Assembly (NCBI GenBank): GCA_003345555.1
Contig: PRDJ01000018.1
Location: 1 to 36,428, forward strand
Length of the DNA stretch: 36,428 nucleotides
Direction: 5' to 3'
Origin: Candidatus Thorarchaeota archaeon
GTDB lineage: Archaea > Asgardarchaeota > Thorarchaeia > Thorarchaeales > Thorarchaeaceae
Shown here piece after piece: positions 8,706-16,474 of the stretch (position 1 is its first letter; each line of letters begins with the position of its first letter). The notes under the pieces are model-generated. The model did not search any database and was not told the DNA's origin. It saw only the letters and a list, made by a program, of their open reading frames with translations. Position numbers and translations under genes: made by a program.

Positions 8706-10199
8706 TCACAAGAAATAGCTTCCGAACTCGTCAGCATACCTAGCGCTGTTTGGATGGGCCGTCTGAGTATCGAGCCCTCCAATCCCATCGAAGAGAGATT
8801 CTGCCTGCTTGACGTGTTCGGGCAAGACAAACTCCTCCTGATCACGTACTGCAAGGTCTCCCGCAATTCTGACTAGTCCACCGAGTTCGCGAAGCCTGAG
8901 CGTAAGTGCTCCCCTCTGCCCATCTAACCTGTACGCGAAATCCTCGGAAATTCTGAGGATCGACTCAACCGAGCTGGCTGTCAGATGGGGTATTCTACCA
9001 TCTTGTTCGACGGTTTGTGCGATGAACTGCACTGTTTTACTAACATTCTCTGTTGTCTTAGGCATGAATGTAGAGAGCATGATTTCATACCCGTAGCCTC
9101 TGATTCGTGAGCGCAGCGGCGGGAGTATGCTGGGCAAGTCTTCAGGATTGCAGGATGCAAACAGTAGAAAGTCACAGGGGACATCATCCACCCGTACAGC
9201 TGCGCCAGAACTCTGAGGATTATGTCCTGTTATCGGATATTTGCGGTCTTGCATCGCGGTTAGCAAGTGCTTCTGATGAGACCCCAGCGCAGCAATCTCG
9301 TCTACATACAATAAGCCCTCGTGTGCTTCGTGGATGGCCCCTGGAACCACTCTCCTGTAAGCAGGCACACCTAGGGCGTCTGCGCTGCCATAGGGGTCAT
9401 GTTTCACGTCTCCTAATAGCTCGACTTCATTTGCGCCCGTCACCCTAATGAATCGGGGACTGCCGAGCGAAACAAGGACATGTTCCTCGTTTTCGATGAG
9501 GGCTGCGGCTAAAGGGCTGTTCTTCTCAAGGCCTCTGAATACCTGTATCAAATCATGTCCAGCCCTTCTGTATTCTACCTGATGCATAATGTTGTCGACG
9601 TTCTCGCGGCATGTCACAGACATAAGAGCGCGTTCGCCTACGACGTCGAGAGCACGGAATAGGCCATGATACGAACCATCACCAAGCCAGTCACATCTCT
9701 TGGGACTGCCGCAGTCCACACAGGTACTCTGGCTCGGCGAAGAGAAGCTACCACATTTCGGGCACCTATAGCCCATCTTTGATGCGACTTCGAATGGCAT
9801 CTCCTCGGGCCGGATGTAGGTAGAATCAGGAGGGGCGCTCGCGTTTTCTCGTTGCCCCTGGTCGTCGTCAAGTCTTATGACCACAACACGAGGTCTGTCT
9901 GGACGGGATGGGTCGTGTCGGAGCCTTATCTCCTCTCTGGGTTTGGGAAGAAGAGTATAGGCCGCTTCTGCAAGCAGGGACTTCCCGATTCCGGGTGCTC
10001 CGCATAGAAGAACGTGCCTCCGTTGCATCACAGCTGAACGGACCACGGAAACTGCATGGTCTTGACCGATTATCCGCTCAAATGGATCTTTAGGGACGGT
10101 CACTTCTGCAGTGGTTTCCATTACACCCAAGACAGAAGCCAAGTTCGACGTCCTCGCACCTTTCGGTGCGCTAGTTTCCTTGGAGCAAAGTGATAACAC
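8706..10199 (-). CDS. LonB-related AAA+ ATPase with zinc ribbon, no protease domain
   Basis: 497 residues from the furthest start; ATG at 10121 (METTAEV, residue 27) is a better start because the family begins just before DPFERIIGQ. Walker A GAPGIGKS is at 67-74 and Walker B LLYVDEI at 296-302. The block VPGAIHEAHEGLLYVDE, ITGHNPQSSGAAVRVDDVP and LRSRIRGYGYE is characteristic of archaeal LonB. Two expected parts are absent: no transmembrane insertion and no Ser/Lys Lon protease domain at the C-terminus. In the position where LonB carries its membrane insertion there is a Cys4 zinc ribbon (C146, C149, C160, C163). It may be a remodelling ATPase or chaperone. A MoxR/Mg-chelatase-type role is an alternative. 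Confidence 0.85.
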   Translation of the reverse strand: MLSLCSKETSAPKGARTSNLASVLGVMETTAEVTVPKDPFERIIGQDHAVSVVRSAVMQRRHVLLCGAPGIGKSLLAEAAYTLLPKPREEIRLRHDPSRPDRPRVVVIRLDDDQGQRENASAPPDSTYIRPEEMPFEVASKMGYRCPKCGSFSSPSQSTCVDCGSPKRCDWLGDGSYHGLFRALDVVGERALMSVTCRENVDNIMHQVEYRRAGHDLIQVFRGLEKNSPLAAALIENEEHVLVSLGSPRFIRVTGANEVELLGDVKHDPYGSADALGVPAYRRVVPGAIHEAHEGLLYVDEIAALGSHQKHLLTAMQDRKYPITGHNPQSSGAAVRVDDVPCDFLLFASCNPEDLPSILPPLRSRIRGYGYEIMLSTFMPKTTENVSKTVQFIAQTVEQDGRIPHLTASSVESILRISEDFAYRLDGQRGALTLRLRELGGLVRIAGDLAVRDQEEFVLPEHVKQAESLFDGIGGLDTQTAHPNSARYADEFGSYFL

Positions 10200-10300
10200 T
10201 GTGTAATACGGGCGGCGAAACTTGGGGCGGACCAGTCTCGGGTCTGTTCGAACTAGTCTGATTCTAGACTGTGAATCCCTAGTGACGCACTCAATGTAGA

Positions 10301-10389
10301 GTCCGTGCGCGAGAGACGCGAAATATGAAACCGGAGAGACGTCGCTCTCGTGTTTTTCCTGAGAGACGAAATTCGGTCTTCTCTCCGGT
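10301..10389. repeat. Triple GAGAGACG repeat within nested hairpins
   Basis: In the gap between dnaG and the LonB-like gene, the word GAGAGACG occurs three times on the plus strand (10311-10318, 10334-10341, 10361-10368). ACCGGAGAG (10330-10338) pairs with CTCTCCGGT (10381-10389), and an inner stem pairs TCGCTCTC (10342-10349) with GAGAGACGA, leaving one unpaired base. Read on the minus strand, the direction of both flanking genes, the hairpin is followed by a T-rich run, so it could end dnaG transcription. The repeats could also bind a regulator of the ATPase gene. An unrelated short inverted repeat AGTCT/AGACT lies upstream near 10255-10270. Confidence 0.5.
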
Positions 10390-10431
10390 CTTCACTAGCA
10401 ATGTCGGAGTTGACATGAGCGGCTCCGGCAA

Positions 10432-11697
10432 CTAATGTTCGAAGTCACCAAAGGTAGCAATCTGAAGGCTGGCTGGTTTGCTCTCGATGTCTGCGACGGC
10501 TGCGCCGATAATGAGCCGCATCTGCTTTGTGGCGGCCATATCGACCAATCGCTGTGTCACGACACCATCAAACACAACAGCATCGACGCTGCTTTGCGAT
10601 TCTAGCGTTTTCGCGAGGTCTGCAACCCCACATTCCACCAGAACCTCCCTATTCTTGTTGAATAACACAGCTTTGAAAGACTCCTTGATTTGAGGTATCT
10701 TGGCGAGGAAAACTTGGTCGACTTGTGGTACGGCCCGCTGATGTCCTCTGTTTGGCCTCGGAGGCGCTTTCGGCGGTTCTACTTTCTTCTCCTCAGTTCG
10801 ATGCACTTCCTCTTTTCGGCTCTCCTCTTTTCTGGGTGGCCTTGGTGACCTCCTGAAAAATGACCTCTTCTTGGGCGGAGCGGCCGCTTTCGAGTCACTG
10901 ACAAGAGCTAATGCCTGTTCAGCCGGTATCTTAGTCTGCAGAGCCTTCAGGAGTTCTGGGCGCGCGAGTTCCTCCACTTCCTTGCCTTCCGGAGCTCGTG
11001 CGATATAATCCACTTTTGCGACCTGCATTAGTTCTCTGAGTATGAGGTCTCCTCCCCGGTCCCCATCAAGAAAAGCAACAATGGTCTTCCCGGACTTTCT
11101 GGTAAGTTCTGATACGGACTTAGGAACATGAGTTCCCTCAACAGCTACAGTGTTTTCGATACCGCTCTTCATGAGGTTAATGACATCTGCTCTACCCTCG
11201 ACGATGATTATCTCGTCGCTTTCAGTAAGCTCAGGTCCTGCAGGAAGGTTCTCAGGGCCGAACTTGGCTACGGTTTTCTTCTTGCCGGCGGTGACTGCAC
11301 TTGTAATCTCTTCTGTGCCAGGAGCGATTTCTTCTTCCCAACCCTTGAGGATGCTTATTGCTCTGCTAACGACCCTTCTGCGCTTTGCCCCTCTTATGTC
11401 CTCAAGCTTCTCAAGAGTGACTTTCGCAGTGCATGGACCGACTCTGTCTACAGTCTCAAGTGAGGCTGCTAACATCGCAGTAGCTGTCTTGTTCAATGAG
11501 ACCGGTATTACTATCTCTCCTTTGCTCATTCCACCCTCGGACTTGACAGCAATCTGAATTCTTCCTACTCGTCCTGTACGCTGAAGCTCACGAAGGTCGA
11601 GATCCTCGCCCAGAAGCCCCTCTGTCTGACCGAATATCGCTCCTACCACATCCGGCTTGTCAACGACTCCTTCAATCTCTATCTTTGCCCTTATCAC
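10432..11697 (-). CDS. dnaG: Archaeal DnaG primase-like protein
   Basis: 421 residues. The TOPRIM domain has VEGRAD (E167) and FLDGDRGGD (D211, D213), the metal-binding acidic residues shared with bacterial DnaG. The N-terminal part has the archaeal arrangement without a bacterial zinc finger. A basic, proline-rich linker of roughly 60 residues (about 270-330, with KKRSFFRRSPRPP) separates it from a conserved C-terminal domain (VFLAKIPQIKESFKAVLF onward). Archaeal DnaG associates with the exosome and has some primase activity. Here a start on GTG at 11697 fits the family N-terminus. It is transcribed towards the LonB-like gene across a 232-base gap. Confidence 0.95.
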   Translation of the reverse strand: MIRAKIEIEGVVDKPDVVGAIFGQTEGLLGEDLDLRELQRTGRVGRIQIAVKSEGGMSKGEIVIPVSLNKTATAMLAASLETVDRVGPCTAKVTLEKLEDIRGAKRRRVVSRAISILKGWEEEIAPGTEEITSAVTAGKKKTVAKFGPENLPAGPELTESDEIIIVEGRADVINLMKSGIENTVAVEGTHVPKSVSELTRKSGKTIVAFLDGDRGGDLILRELMQVAKVDYIARAPEGKEVEELARPELLKALQTKIPAEQALALVSDSKAAAPPKKRSFFRRSPRPPRKEESRKEEVHRTEEKKVEPPKAPPRPNRGHQRAVPQVDQVFLAKIPQIKESFKAVLFNKNREVLVECGVADLAKTLESQSSVDAVVFDGVVTQRLVDMAATKQMRLIIGAAVADIESKPASLQIATFGDFEH

Positions 11698-12498
11698 GTA
11701 CTTAGCAGTACTTTGGTCAAAATCTGTCCCTATTTCGATACACTTCTCCTATTCTCTACTGCCTAGTCCCCTCCTCTGATGAGTCTGGCAGTTCCGGCCA
11801 GCCGATGCCTCATTGACCTGAGATTCTCATTCAAGGTCTGCAGCGTATTGATACTTCAGCAGAGACTCTGAGTCCTGCCTTTACTTCCGTAAAGATGATT
11901 GAGACACAGATTGTGATTGGATGAGTGATAACGGTCGTAAGGCCCATTTGGCGAATTGTTGCCGGCTCAGGCTCCTATCAGAGCCAAGGGCCCACGGCGC
12001 ATATGATGTGATGATTTGATGATATGGAAAGCTGAAGCTAGTTCAGCACTACTTGAAGCAAGTTCCGAATGCATCGTATATGAACGTGTCGCTGGTGGAC
12101 ATGAGAACAGGCGACAAGCCTAATAGCCTTCTAGGCTATTATCTCAATGTTCAGCAGAAGCAACACCGTGGATTCTGTACAGAACCTCGGTTAGCGACTG
12201 TTTGAACAATGACCTGCCAAACACCATATGGACGAGCCACAACGGACCCGTATGATGTGGATGTTCATCCCAAGATGAATTCGGGTCACCTTGGTATCGT
12301 ATATTGGCAGGCGGGTCGATGCCACTCAAGGTCCTTGCACGAGGCAGCTCAGCTGAGCCGGACACACGGTCCGATGCCGTGAGGTTGGGTGTTTGTGTAA
12401 TCAGGGCACAGGCATCGGCCACCTTCTTCCATCTTCAAGTGCAACTCCTGAAACCACAGAACTGTTTAAGACACAGGATTTCGCCGCTACTTTAGTCC
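11698..12498. other. 800-base gap without a convincing gene; hairpin-rich, possible structured RNA
   Basis: No reading frame here has a recognisable protein. What can be seen is a series of inverted repeats: TTTACttccGTAAA (11880-11893), GGCTC/GAGCC enclosed by GGCCC/GGGCC near 11951-11992, GCTGAA/TTCAGC (12031-12047), a perfect 9-bp hairpin TAATAGCCT/AGGCTATTA (12121-12141), the palindrome TTCTGTACAGAA (12173-12184), GACCCG/CGGGTC enclosing TTCATCccaaGATGAA (12245-12287), GCTCAGCTGAGC (12347-12358) and CCGATGCC/GGCATCGG (12371-12418). This density suits a structured RNA such as RNase P or SRP RNA, but I could not find the conserved core motifs of either. The promoter of the first methionine aminopeptidase gene (GTTTAAGA near 12462) occupies its right end. 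Confidence 0.35.
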
Positions 12499-13416
12499 AT
12501 GACAAGTGTCGATCCACATCCTGACTTCGTTAGGGCCGGTCGCATTGCAGCTAGAGTGCTGTCAGAGGTAGTCGAGAAGGTCAAGCCGGGAGAGAAGATT
12601 CTAACTATATGTAATCTTGCTGAGAAGAAGATACTTGATTACGGCGGCGGGTCGGCAGGCATTGCTTTTCCATGCAACGTTTCACTGAATCAGCAAGCTG
12701 CACACTATACCAGTCCGTACGGAGACACGTCGGTGCTGCCTGAGAAAGGTCTTGTGAAAGTAGACCTAGGTGCTCAAGTCAATGGCCACATCTCAGACAC
12801 GGCAGTCACAGTCGACCTTGACGGTTCTTTCCAGCGGTTTGTGAGCGCGACAGAGGAAGCACTGGATGCTGCTATCGCCGCGATAAGACCTGGAATCAGC
12901 TTGGGTGATGTGGGGGCAATCATAGAGCGAGCGATAAGAAAGCACGGCCTAAGGCCAGTGCATCAGTTGTCAGGTCATCAGCTGAAACCATGGATCCTTC
13001 ATGCTGGCAAGAGCGTACCCAATGTCGGTGTAAGACACAGCGAACGAATCGAGGTGGGCGAGACATACGCTGTAGAGCCATTCTCAACAGATGGTGACGG
13101 CACCGTAAGGAATACCGAAGCTGCTTTCATCTTCTCTAATGTAATGAGCGAGAACCCGAAGGTTGATGGAAAGGCTCGAGAAGTGCTGAACAAGGCTCGT
13201 CAGAGATTCGGCACTCTTCCTTGGGCCTCCCGGTGGCTTCACGAGAGTTCCTTTGACGTTGTTCCAATCATTCGGGCGCTTGTCCGTATTGGAGCCGTTA
13301 GACAGTACCTTGTCCTTGTTGAAGGCAAGAACGGGATGGTTGCACAATCCGAGCACAGTCTATTCGTGAGTGATTATGGCGCCGTAGTAACGACTGCACG
13401 CAACAAACAGGATTGA
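12499..13416 (+). CDS. map: Type II methionine aminopeptidase, first tandem copy
   Basis: 305 residues of the pita-bread metallopeptidase fold. Metal ligands are all recognisable: D89 (KVDLGAQV), D100 (HISDTAVT), H160 (LSGHQ), E193 (YAVEP) and the C-terminal E in QSEHSLF. The catalytic H69 (AAHYTS) and H168 (ILHAGK) are also kept. These enzymes remove the initiator Met from new proteins. This copy departs from consensus around the substrate pocket (HQLKPW where the second copy has HSISRY) and has a small insertion GGSAGIA near 51. It has its own TATA-like element (GTTTAAGA near 12462). See the paralogue immediately downstream. Confidence 0.93.
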   Translation: MTSVDPHPDFVRAGRIAARVLSEVVEKVKPGEKILTICNLAEKKILDYGGGSAGIAFPCNVSLNQQAAHYTSPYGDTSVLPEKGLVKVDLGAQVNGHISDTAVTVDLDGSFQRFVSATEEALDAAIAAIRPGISLGDVGAIIERAIRKHGLRPVHQLSGHQLKPWILHAGKSVPNVGVRHSERIEVGETYAVEPFSTDGDGTVRNTEAAFIFSNVMSENPKVDGKAREVLNKARQRFGTLPWASRWLHESSFDVVPIIRALVRIGAVRQYLVLVEGKNGMVAQSEHSLFVSDYGAVVTTARNKQD

Positions 13417-13520
13417 TGTCGTTTCCTCTTGTATCTTCAGGAATATCATAATGAGCCACCGAAGTTCGCTAATGAAACATCTTAAGAACTGGCGTCGAGG
13501 ACTGGAACGAGGTTATCCCT

Positions 13521-14417
13521 ATGGGTTTGGCTCCTCTGCCGGCTCAGCTTCAGGCGGGAAAGATTGCTTCTCGCGTCCTGAAGGAGACTGTAGATCAAGT
13601 CAAGCCGAGGGCAGGGATACTCAATCTCTGCAGACTTGCTGAAAAGAAGATCATAGAATATGGCGGCAGACCTGCTTTTCCATGCAATATATGTGTCGAC
13701 AATATCGCGGCGCATTACACGTCGCCTCGAGACGATCACTCCGTCATACCAGATTGCGGACTGGTGAAAGTTGACATCGGCGTTCATGTTGACGGGTATA
13801 TCATTGATACTGCAAGAACTATCGATATTGATGGCACTCTTGAGGGATTTGTGTCGGCCACTGATGATGCTCTTGGCGAGGCGATTAGCATGATTGCGCC
13901 CGGAACCCCCCTAAGTGAAGTGGGCGATAGGATTGAGAGGGTAATCAAGACCTATGGCTTAAGACCGGTTAAGGAACTCACGGGGCACAGCATATCGAGA
14001 TACACACTACACGCAGGAAAGACTGTGCCCAATCATAGGACTCACGGAAGCACGCAAGCAGAAGCTGGCGATTGCTATGCAATCGAACCATATGCAACAA
14101 GTGGGTCTGGCATATCAGAAACTAAGAATGCTTTCATCTTCTCAAACACAGGTCTTGACAAGACCCTTGAAGGCATGGCCGAGAAACTCAGACTGCATTT
14201 GAGAGAGAAATACGGGTCTCTTCCCTTTGCTTCCAGATGGGTACAAACCGGGACAAAGGAAATAGATGTATCGGGACTGCTTAGGGTTCTGTTGAGAAAT
14301 AGGGTCATCAGGGCCTACCCTGTCCTAGCAGAGAAGAAGGGACGACCCGTAGCTCAAAGCGAGCATACAATCTTCGTGTCGGAAAAGGGCGCCGTTGTAC
14401 TCAGTCAATCAAACTAG
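13521..14417 (+). CDS. map: Type II methionine aminopeptidase, second tandem copy
   Basis: 298 residues, with roughly half its residues identical to the preceding gene by eye. Metal ligands D85 and D96, H156, E189 and the E of QSEHTIF are present, and H164 in LHAGK is retained. TGHSISRYTLHAGKTVPNH is closer to the family consensus than the first copy, so this may be the housekeeping enzyme. GAGG lies upstream of the ATG as a ribosome-binding site, and CTTAAGAAC near 13478 could be a separate TATA box, so the copies may be expressed independently. It ends overlapping the minus-strand stop of the next gene by 4 bases. Confidence 0.95.
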   Translation: MGLAPLPAQLQAGKIASRVLKETVDQVKPRAGILNLCRLAEKKIIEYGGRPAFPCNICVDNIAAHYTSPRDDHSVIPDCGLVKVDIGVHVDGYIIDTARTIDIDGTLEGFVSATDDALGEAISMIAPGTPLSEVGDRIERVIKTYGLRPVKELTGHSISRYTLHAGKTVPNHRTHGSTQAEAGDCYAIEPYATSGSGISETKNAFIFSNTGLDKTLEGMAEKLRLHLREKYGSLPFASRWVQTGTKEIDVSGLLRVLLRNRVIRAYPVLAEKKGRPVAQSEHTIFVSEKGAVVLSQSN

Positions 14418-14788
14418 AAGTTGGACTTGGCTTTCGGTTCTTCCTCTTTGACAATGTAGACGCCCTCTATGGCTGTCAGAGAGCCGCACTTCGGGCACTT
14501 TGTTTCCAGAGGCTTCAGCACGAAATCCCCTTTCTTGAAGTCCCTGATTTCCTTGAAGTCACAAGCCGTGTTGCTGCATCTTATTTCCGTGATCGTGGGC
14601 GGAGGTGGTTTGTGTCCCTTTGGCTGTCCTCTTGCCGTGAGGAGATTGAAGCCGATTGAGATGATGAGAAGTCCGACGAACAACCAAATGAACGACTGAG
14701 GGTCGTTCATTGTCATGAATATGAGTGTTGCTCCCACTACTGAGATGAACAACCCAATTAGCCTAGAGAGTACGCTCATCGTTGACAC
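14414..14788 (-). CDS. Small membrane protein with zinc ribbon (unknown)
   Basis: 124 residues. Two hydrophobic segments (about 7-26 and 32-50) form a membrane hairpin. After a proline-rich joint (KPPPP) comes a soluble zinc ribbon: C of RCSNTAC, then the pair in KCPKCG near residue 97. Both zinc pairs appear intact. I do not recognise a named family. The gene is directly downstream (1 base) of the membrane-anchored DUF1512-type gene on the same strand, so they probably act together at the membrane. Confidence 0.75.
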   Translation of the reverse strand: MSTMSVLSRLIGLFISVVGATLIFMTMNDPQSFIWLFVGLLIISIGFNLLTARGQPKGHKPPPPTITEIRCSNTACDFKEIRDFKKGDFVLKPLETKCPKCGSLTAIEGVYIVKEEEPKAKSNF

Positions 14789-14789
14789 C

Positions 14790-15914
14790 TCAGAGACCGA
14801 TTCCCATTGTATTCCCGATTCCCGCGAGCACGATTTTGTCTCCGGGCTTGGTGCGTTTGAGTATAGCCTCCCTGATGCGGTCGATTACATCAGGGATAGC
14901 CTCGAGGACTTTCTTCTGCATTACTCCGACCGCCGCGGCTTCATCCTCCTTGACGACAAAGGCTTCGAGGGCAATGCCATTCTGGGTGGCCGTTTCTTCT
15001 ATCGCGTGTTTCTCTGGACCCGGATCTCCTATCGCCGCTCCAGTGCCCTCCGAGACTCGTCCGAGATCCTCGCCCTCAAGTTTCAAAGCCGCATCTACTG
15101 TGATTATGCGCGTGATTCCCCCGCTATTCTGCTCTACGAGCGTCTTCACGGCGAAACCCGGCTTGCCCACTGTGCCTCCGGGGCCGGTAGCACGCAGAGC
15201 ATACACAGTTCTTCCCTCTACTTGTACGGGGTAGTAGCCGACTTCGCGCCCAATCTCGTTCACGTAGGCGTCAGGGCCCGCTCCGTATTTCCTAGCAAAC
15301 TTGGTTACCACAAGTGGCCCAATGCCGTCACCGATGGGCTTTCCATCGGAGAATGCTTCGACAGAGTCGTAATATGCCTTGGCCATCCTCAATAGATCTG
15401 GCATCTGCATCTGTATCTGCATTATCATAATCTGGCTCCCTGTCTTCTTGCCGAGAAGATAGAAGTGCCTAACAACCCTGAATATCAGTGACAGAACCTG
15501 AGTTACTTCCATGGTGTTCTCCAGGTTCTGGTACGTACTCGTGGTTGCATTGGGGGCCAGCTCTCTCACGAATTCCTGAAACCTGTCTCTTCTATCATCT
15601 AGCAGGTGGTCAAGACGCTTGAGGACTCCTGCTGGATCCAAGTCAACCGGCATGATTGTGAAGAAGTCAAGCCAGCGGTCAATACCTTTGGTGACATCTG
15701 CTTCACTCTTGCCGTATTGCTTGAACGTAGCAATGGCGGAATCTCTGGAATCAATGGACATCTCCTTGAGCTCGATCAGTCCCGACTCAATCTGTTTCAG
15801 CCACTGCCACATTTGGAATTTTGCACCGTAGAGGCTGAATATCAAGATGAAAGCATAGAATGCTATGTTTAGTAGCCAGCTGAACTGGCTAAGATCCACG
15901 CCACCTAGCTGCAT
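14790..15914 (-). CDS. Membrane-anchored DUF1512-family archaeal protein
   Basis: 374 residues. A single N-terminal membrane segment (about 12-32, LLNIAFYAFILIFSLYG) is followed by a large soluble domain. Recognisable blocks include FFTIMPVDLDPAGVLKRLDH, FYLLGKKTGSQIMIMQIQMQMP and the C-terminal GDKIVLAGIGNTMGIG. The Gly-rich end and repeated beta-strand pattern resemble the archaeal family of unknown function DUF1512. Its biochemical role is not known to me. The neighbouring zinc-ribbon membrane protein starts 1 base downstream, which suggests an operon of two membrane proteins. Confidence 0.8.
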   Translation of the reverse strand: MQLGGVDLSQFSWLLNIAFYAFILIFSLYGAKFQMWQWLKQIESGLIELKEMSIDSRDSAIATFKQYGKSEADVTKGIDRWLDFFTIMPVDLDPAGVLKRLDHLLDDRRDRFQEFVRELAPNATTSTYQNLENTMEVTQVLSLIFRVVRHFYLLGKKTGSQIMIMQIQMQMPDLLRMAKAYYDSVEAFSDGKPIGDGIGPLVVTKFARKYGAGPDAYVNEIGREVGYYPVQVEGRTVYALRATGPGGTVGKPGFAVKTLVEQNSGGITRIITVDAALKLEGEDLGRVSEGTGAAIGDPGPEKHAIEETATQNGIALEAFVVKEDEAAAVGVMQKKVLEAIPDVIDRIREAILKRTKPGDKIVLAGIGNTMGIGL

Positions 15915-16023
15915 TTACATCACCGGCAAGACCCATGGTAGCTCTTTAATAGTTTCTATCTGTGAAATAATGAAAACATCACCATACGCAACGAGTCGAG
16001 GCACCAAGTCTGTGAAGAGAGAA

Positions 16024-16141
16024 TGTGGCAGCTGATAGGCCTGTCACGGGCTCGCGCACCGCACATGTCCTATCACGATAGTTGGCTTAACTTCGGAGAT
16101 CGGAACGGGATCCGGTGAACCCAGCTATCTGTGGCCGCCAT
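16024..16141 (-). rRNA. rrf: 5S ribosomal RNA
   Basis: Read on the reverse strand this contains the nearly universal 5S segment CCCGTTCCGATCTCCGAAG followed by TTAAGCC. The 5' end TGGCGGC pairs with GCTGCCA at the 3' end to form helix I. The length of about 118 nt is typical. The exact ends are approximate by two or three bases. It is not linked to 16S or 23S in this window, and the nearest RNA gene is tRNA-Trp upstream on the same strand. Confidence 0.93.
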
Positions 16142-16165
16142 CGAGCCGTTTCTCGTTGGTTCTTG

Positions 16166-16173
16166 TTTTAAAC
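16166..16173 (-). promoter_or_regulatory. TATA box for 5S rRNA
   Basis: On the reverse strand, CGTTTAAAAC lies about 25 bases upstream of the 5S 5' end. This is the standard archaeal TATA-to-start spacing. It implies that 5S is transcribed independently of tRNA-Trp. Confidence 0.6.
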
Positions 16174-16390
16174 GTTGCTCTCCGACTGTATGCAAGTCTA
16201 TTAGGCAATAGCAGTAAGCACCAAGAACACAGCACAGAGTCCAGCCGTTGGCCGCCTCACTTCTTGTATCAGCTGACAGGCGACGGCTACTGTTGCTTGG
16301 GATTATGAAAAGGCTCTTCCTATGTGAGCAGTCTCCTTCTCGCTATTGAAGAAGGACCAGAAGTGGTGGAACTGGTGGGGACGCAGGGAT

Positions 16391-16420
16391 TCTCCCGCAG
16401 CCGCGCAATGCGACTACGCT
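16391..16420 (-). other. tRNA-Trp T-loop intron (30 nt)
   Basis: The insert lies between TTCAA and AT of the T-loop (between positions 58 and 59, with one base of ambiguity because of repeated A). On the reverse strand it folds as GTAGTCGC-ATTGC-GCGGCTGC, an 8-bp stem including two G-U pairs. I could not lay out a perfect bulge-helix-bulge splice motif, but TTC of the loop can pair with GAA at the intron 3' end. Confidence 0.8.
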
Positions 16421-16441
16421 TTGAACCCTGGATCGACGAGT

Positions 16442-16474
16442 TTCACTTCTTTATGACCCCTTGGTTCATAAGAT
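16442..16474 (-). other. tRNA-Trp anticodon-loop intron at the canonical 37/38 site (33 nt)
   Basis: The insert follows CTCCAG of the anticodon loop, and exon 2 resumes with A-CTCGT, which re-forms the anticodon stem with one G-U pair. Inside it TTATGA pairs with TCATAA around a 9-nt loop. Position 37/38 is the standard archaeal tRNA intron site, and tRNA-Trp is the tRNA that most often carries one. Confidence 0.8.

Noticed and set aside
11777..11819. Possible C/D-box guide RNA (TGATGA and CTGA words)
   Set aside because: The C and D boxes are present at roughly the right distance, but the internal D' and C' boxes are poor and no terminal stem can be formed. Similar words at 12009-12035 have the same problem.
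12144..12422. 92-codon minus-strand frame in the large gap
   Set aside because: No recognisable domain and an unbiased-looking composition. It coincides with strong inverted repeats, which argue for RNA structure rather than coding.
14715..15395. 226-codon plus-strand frame
   Set aside because: It is antisense to the DUF1512-type gene and most of its residues are a shadow of that gene's codon bias.
16391..16405. Alternative uninterrupted T-arm of tRNA-Trp using CTGCG and CCCTG
   Set aside because: Only three of five pairs form and the loop is GGAGAAT rather than TTCRANY, whereas removing the insert gives five perfect pairs and a standard loop.
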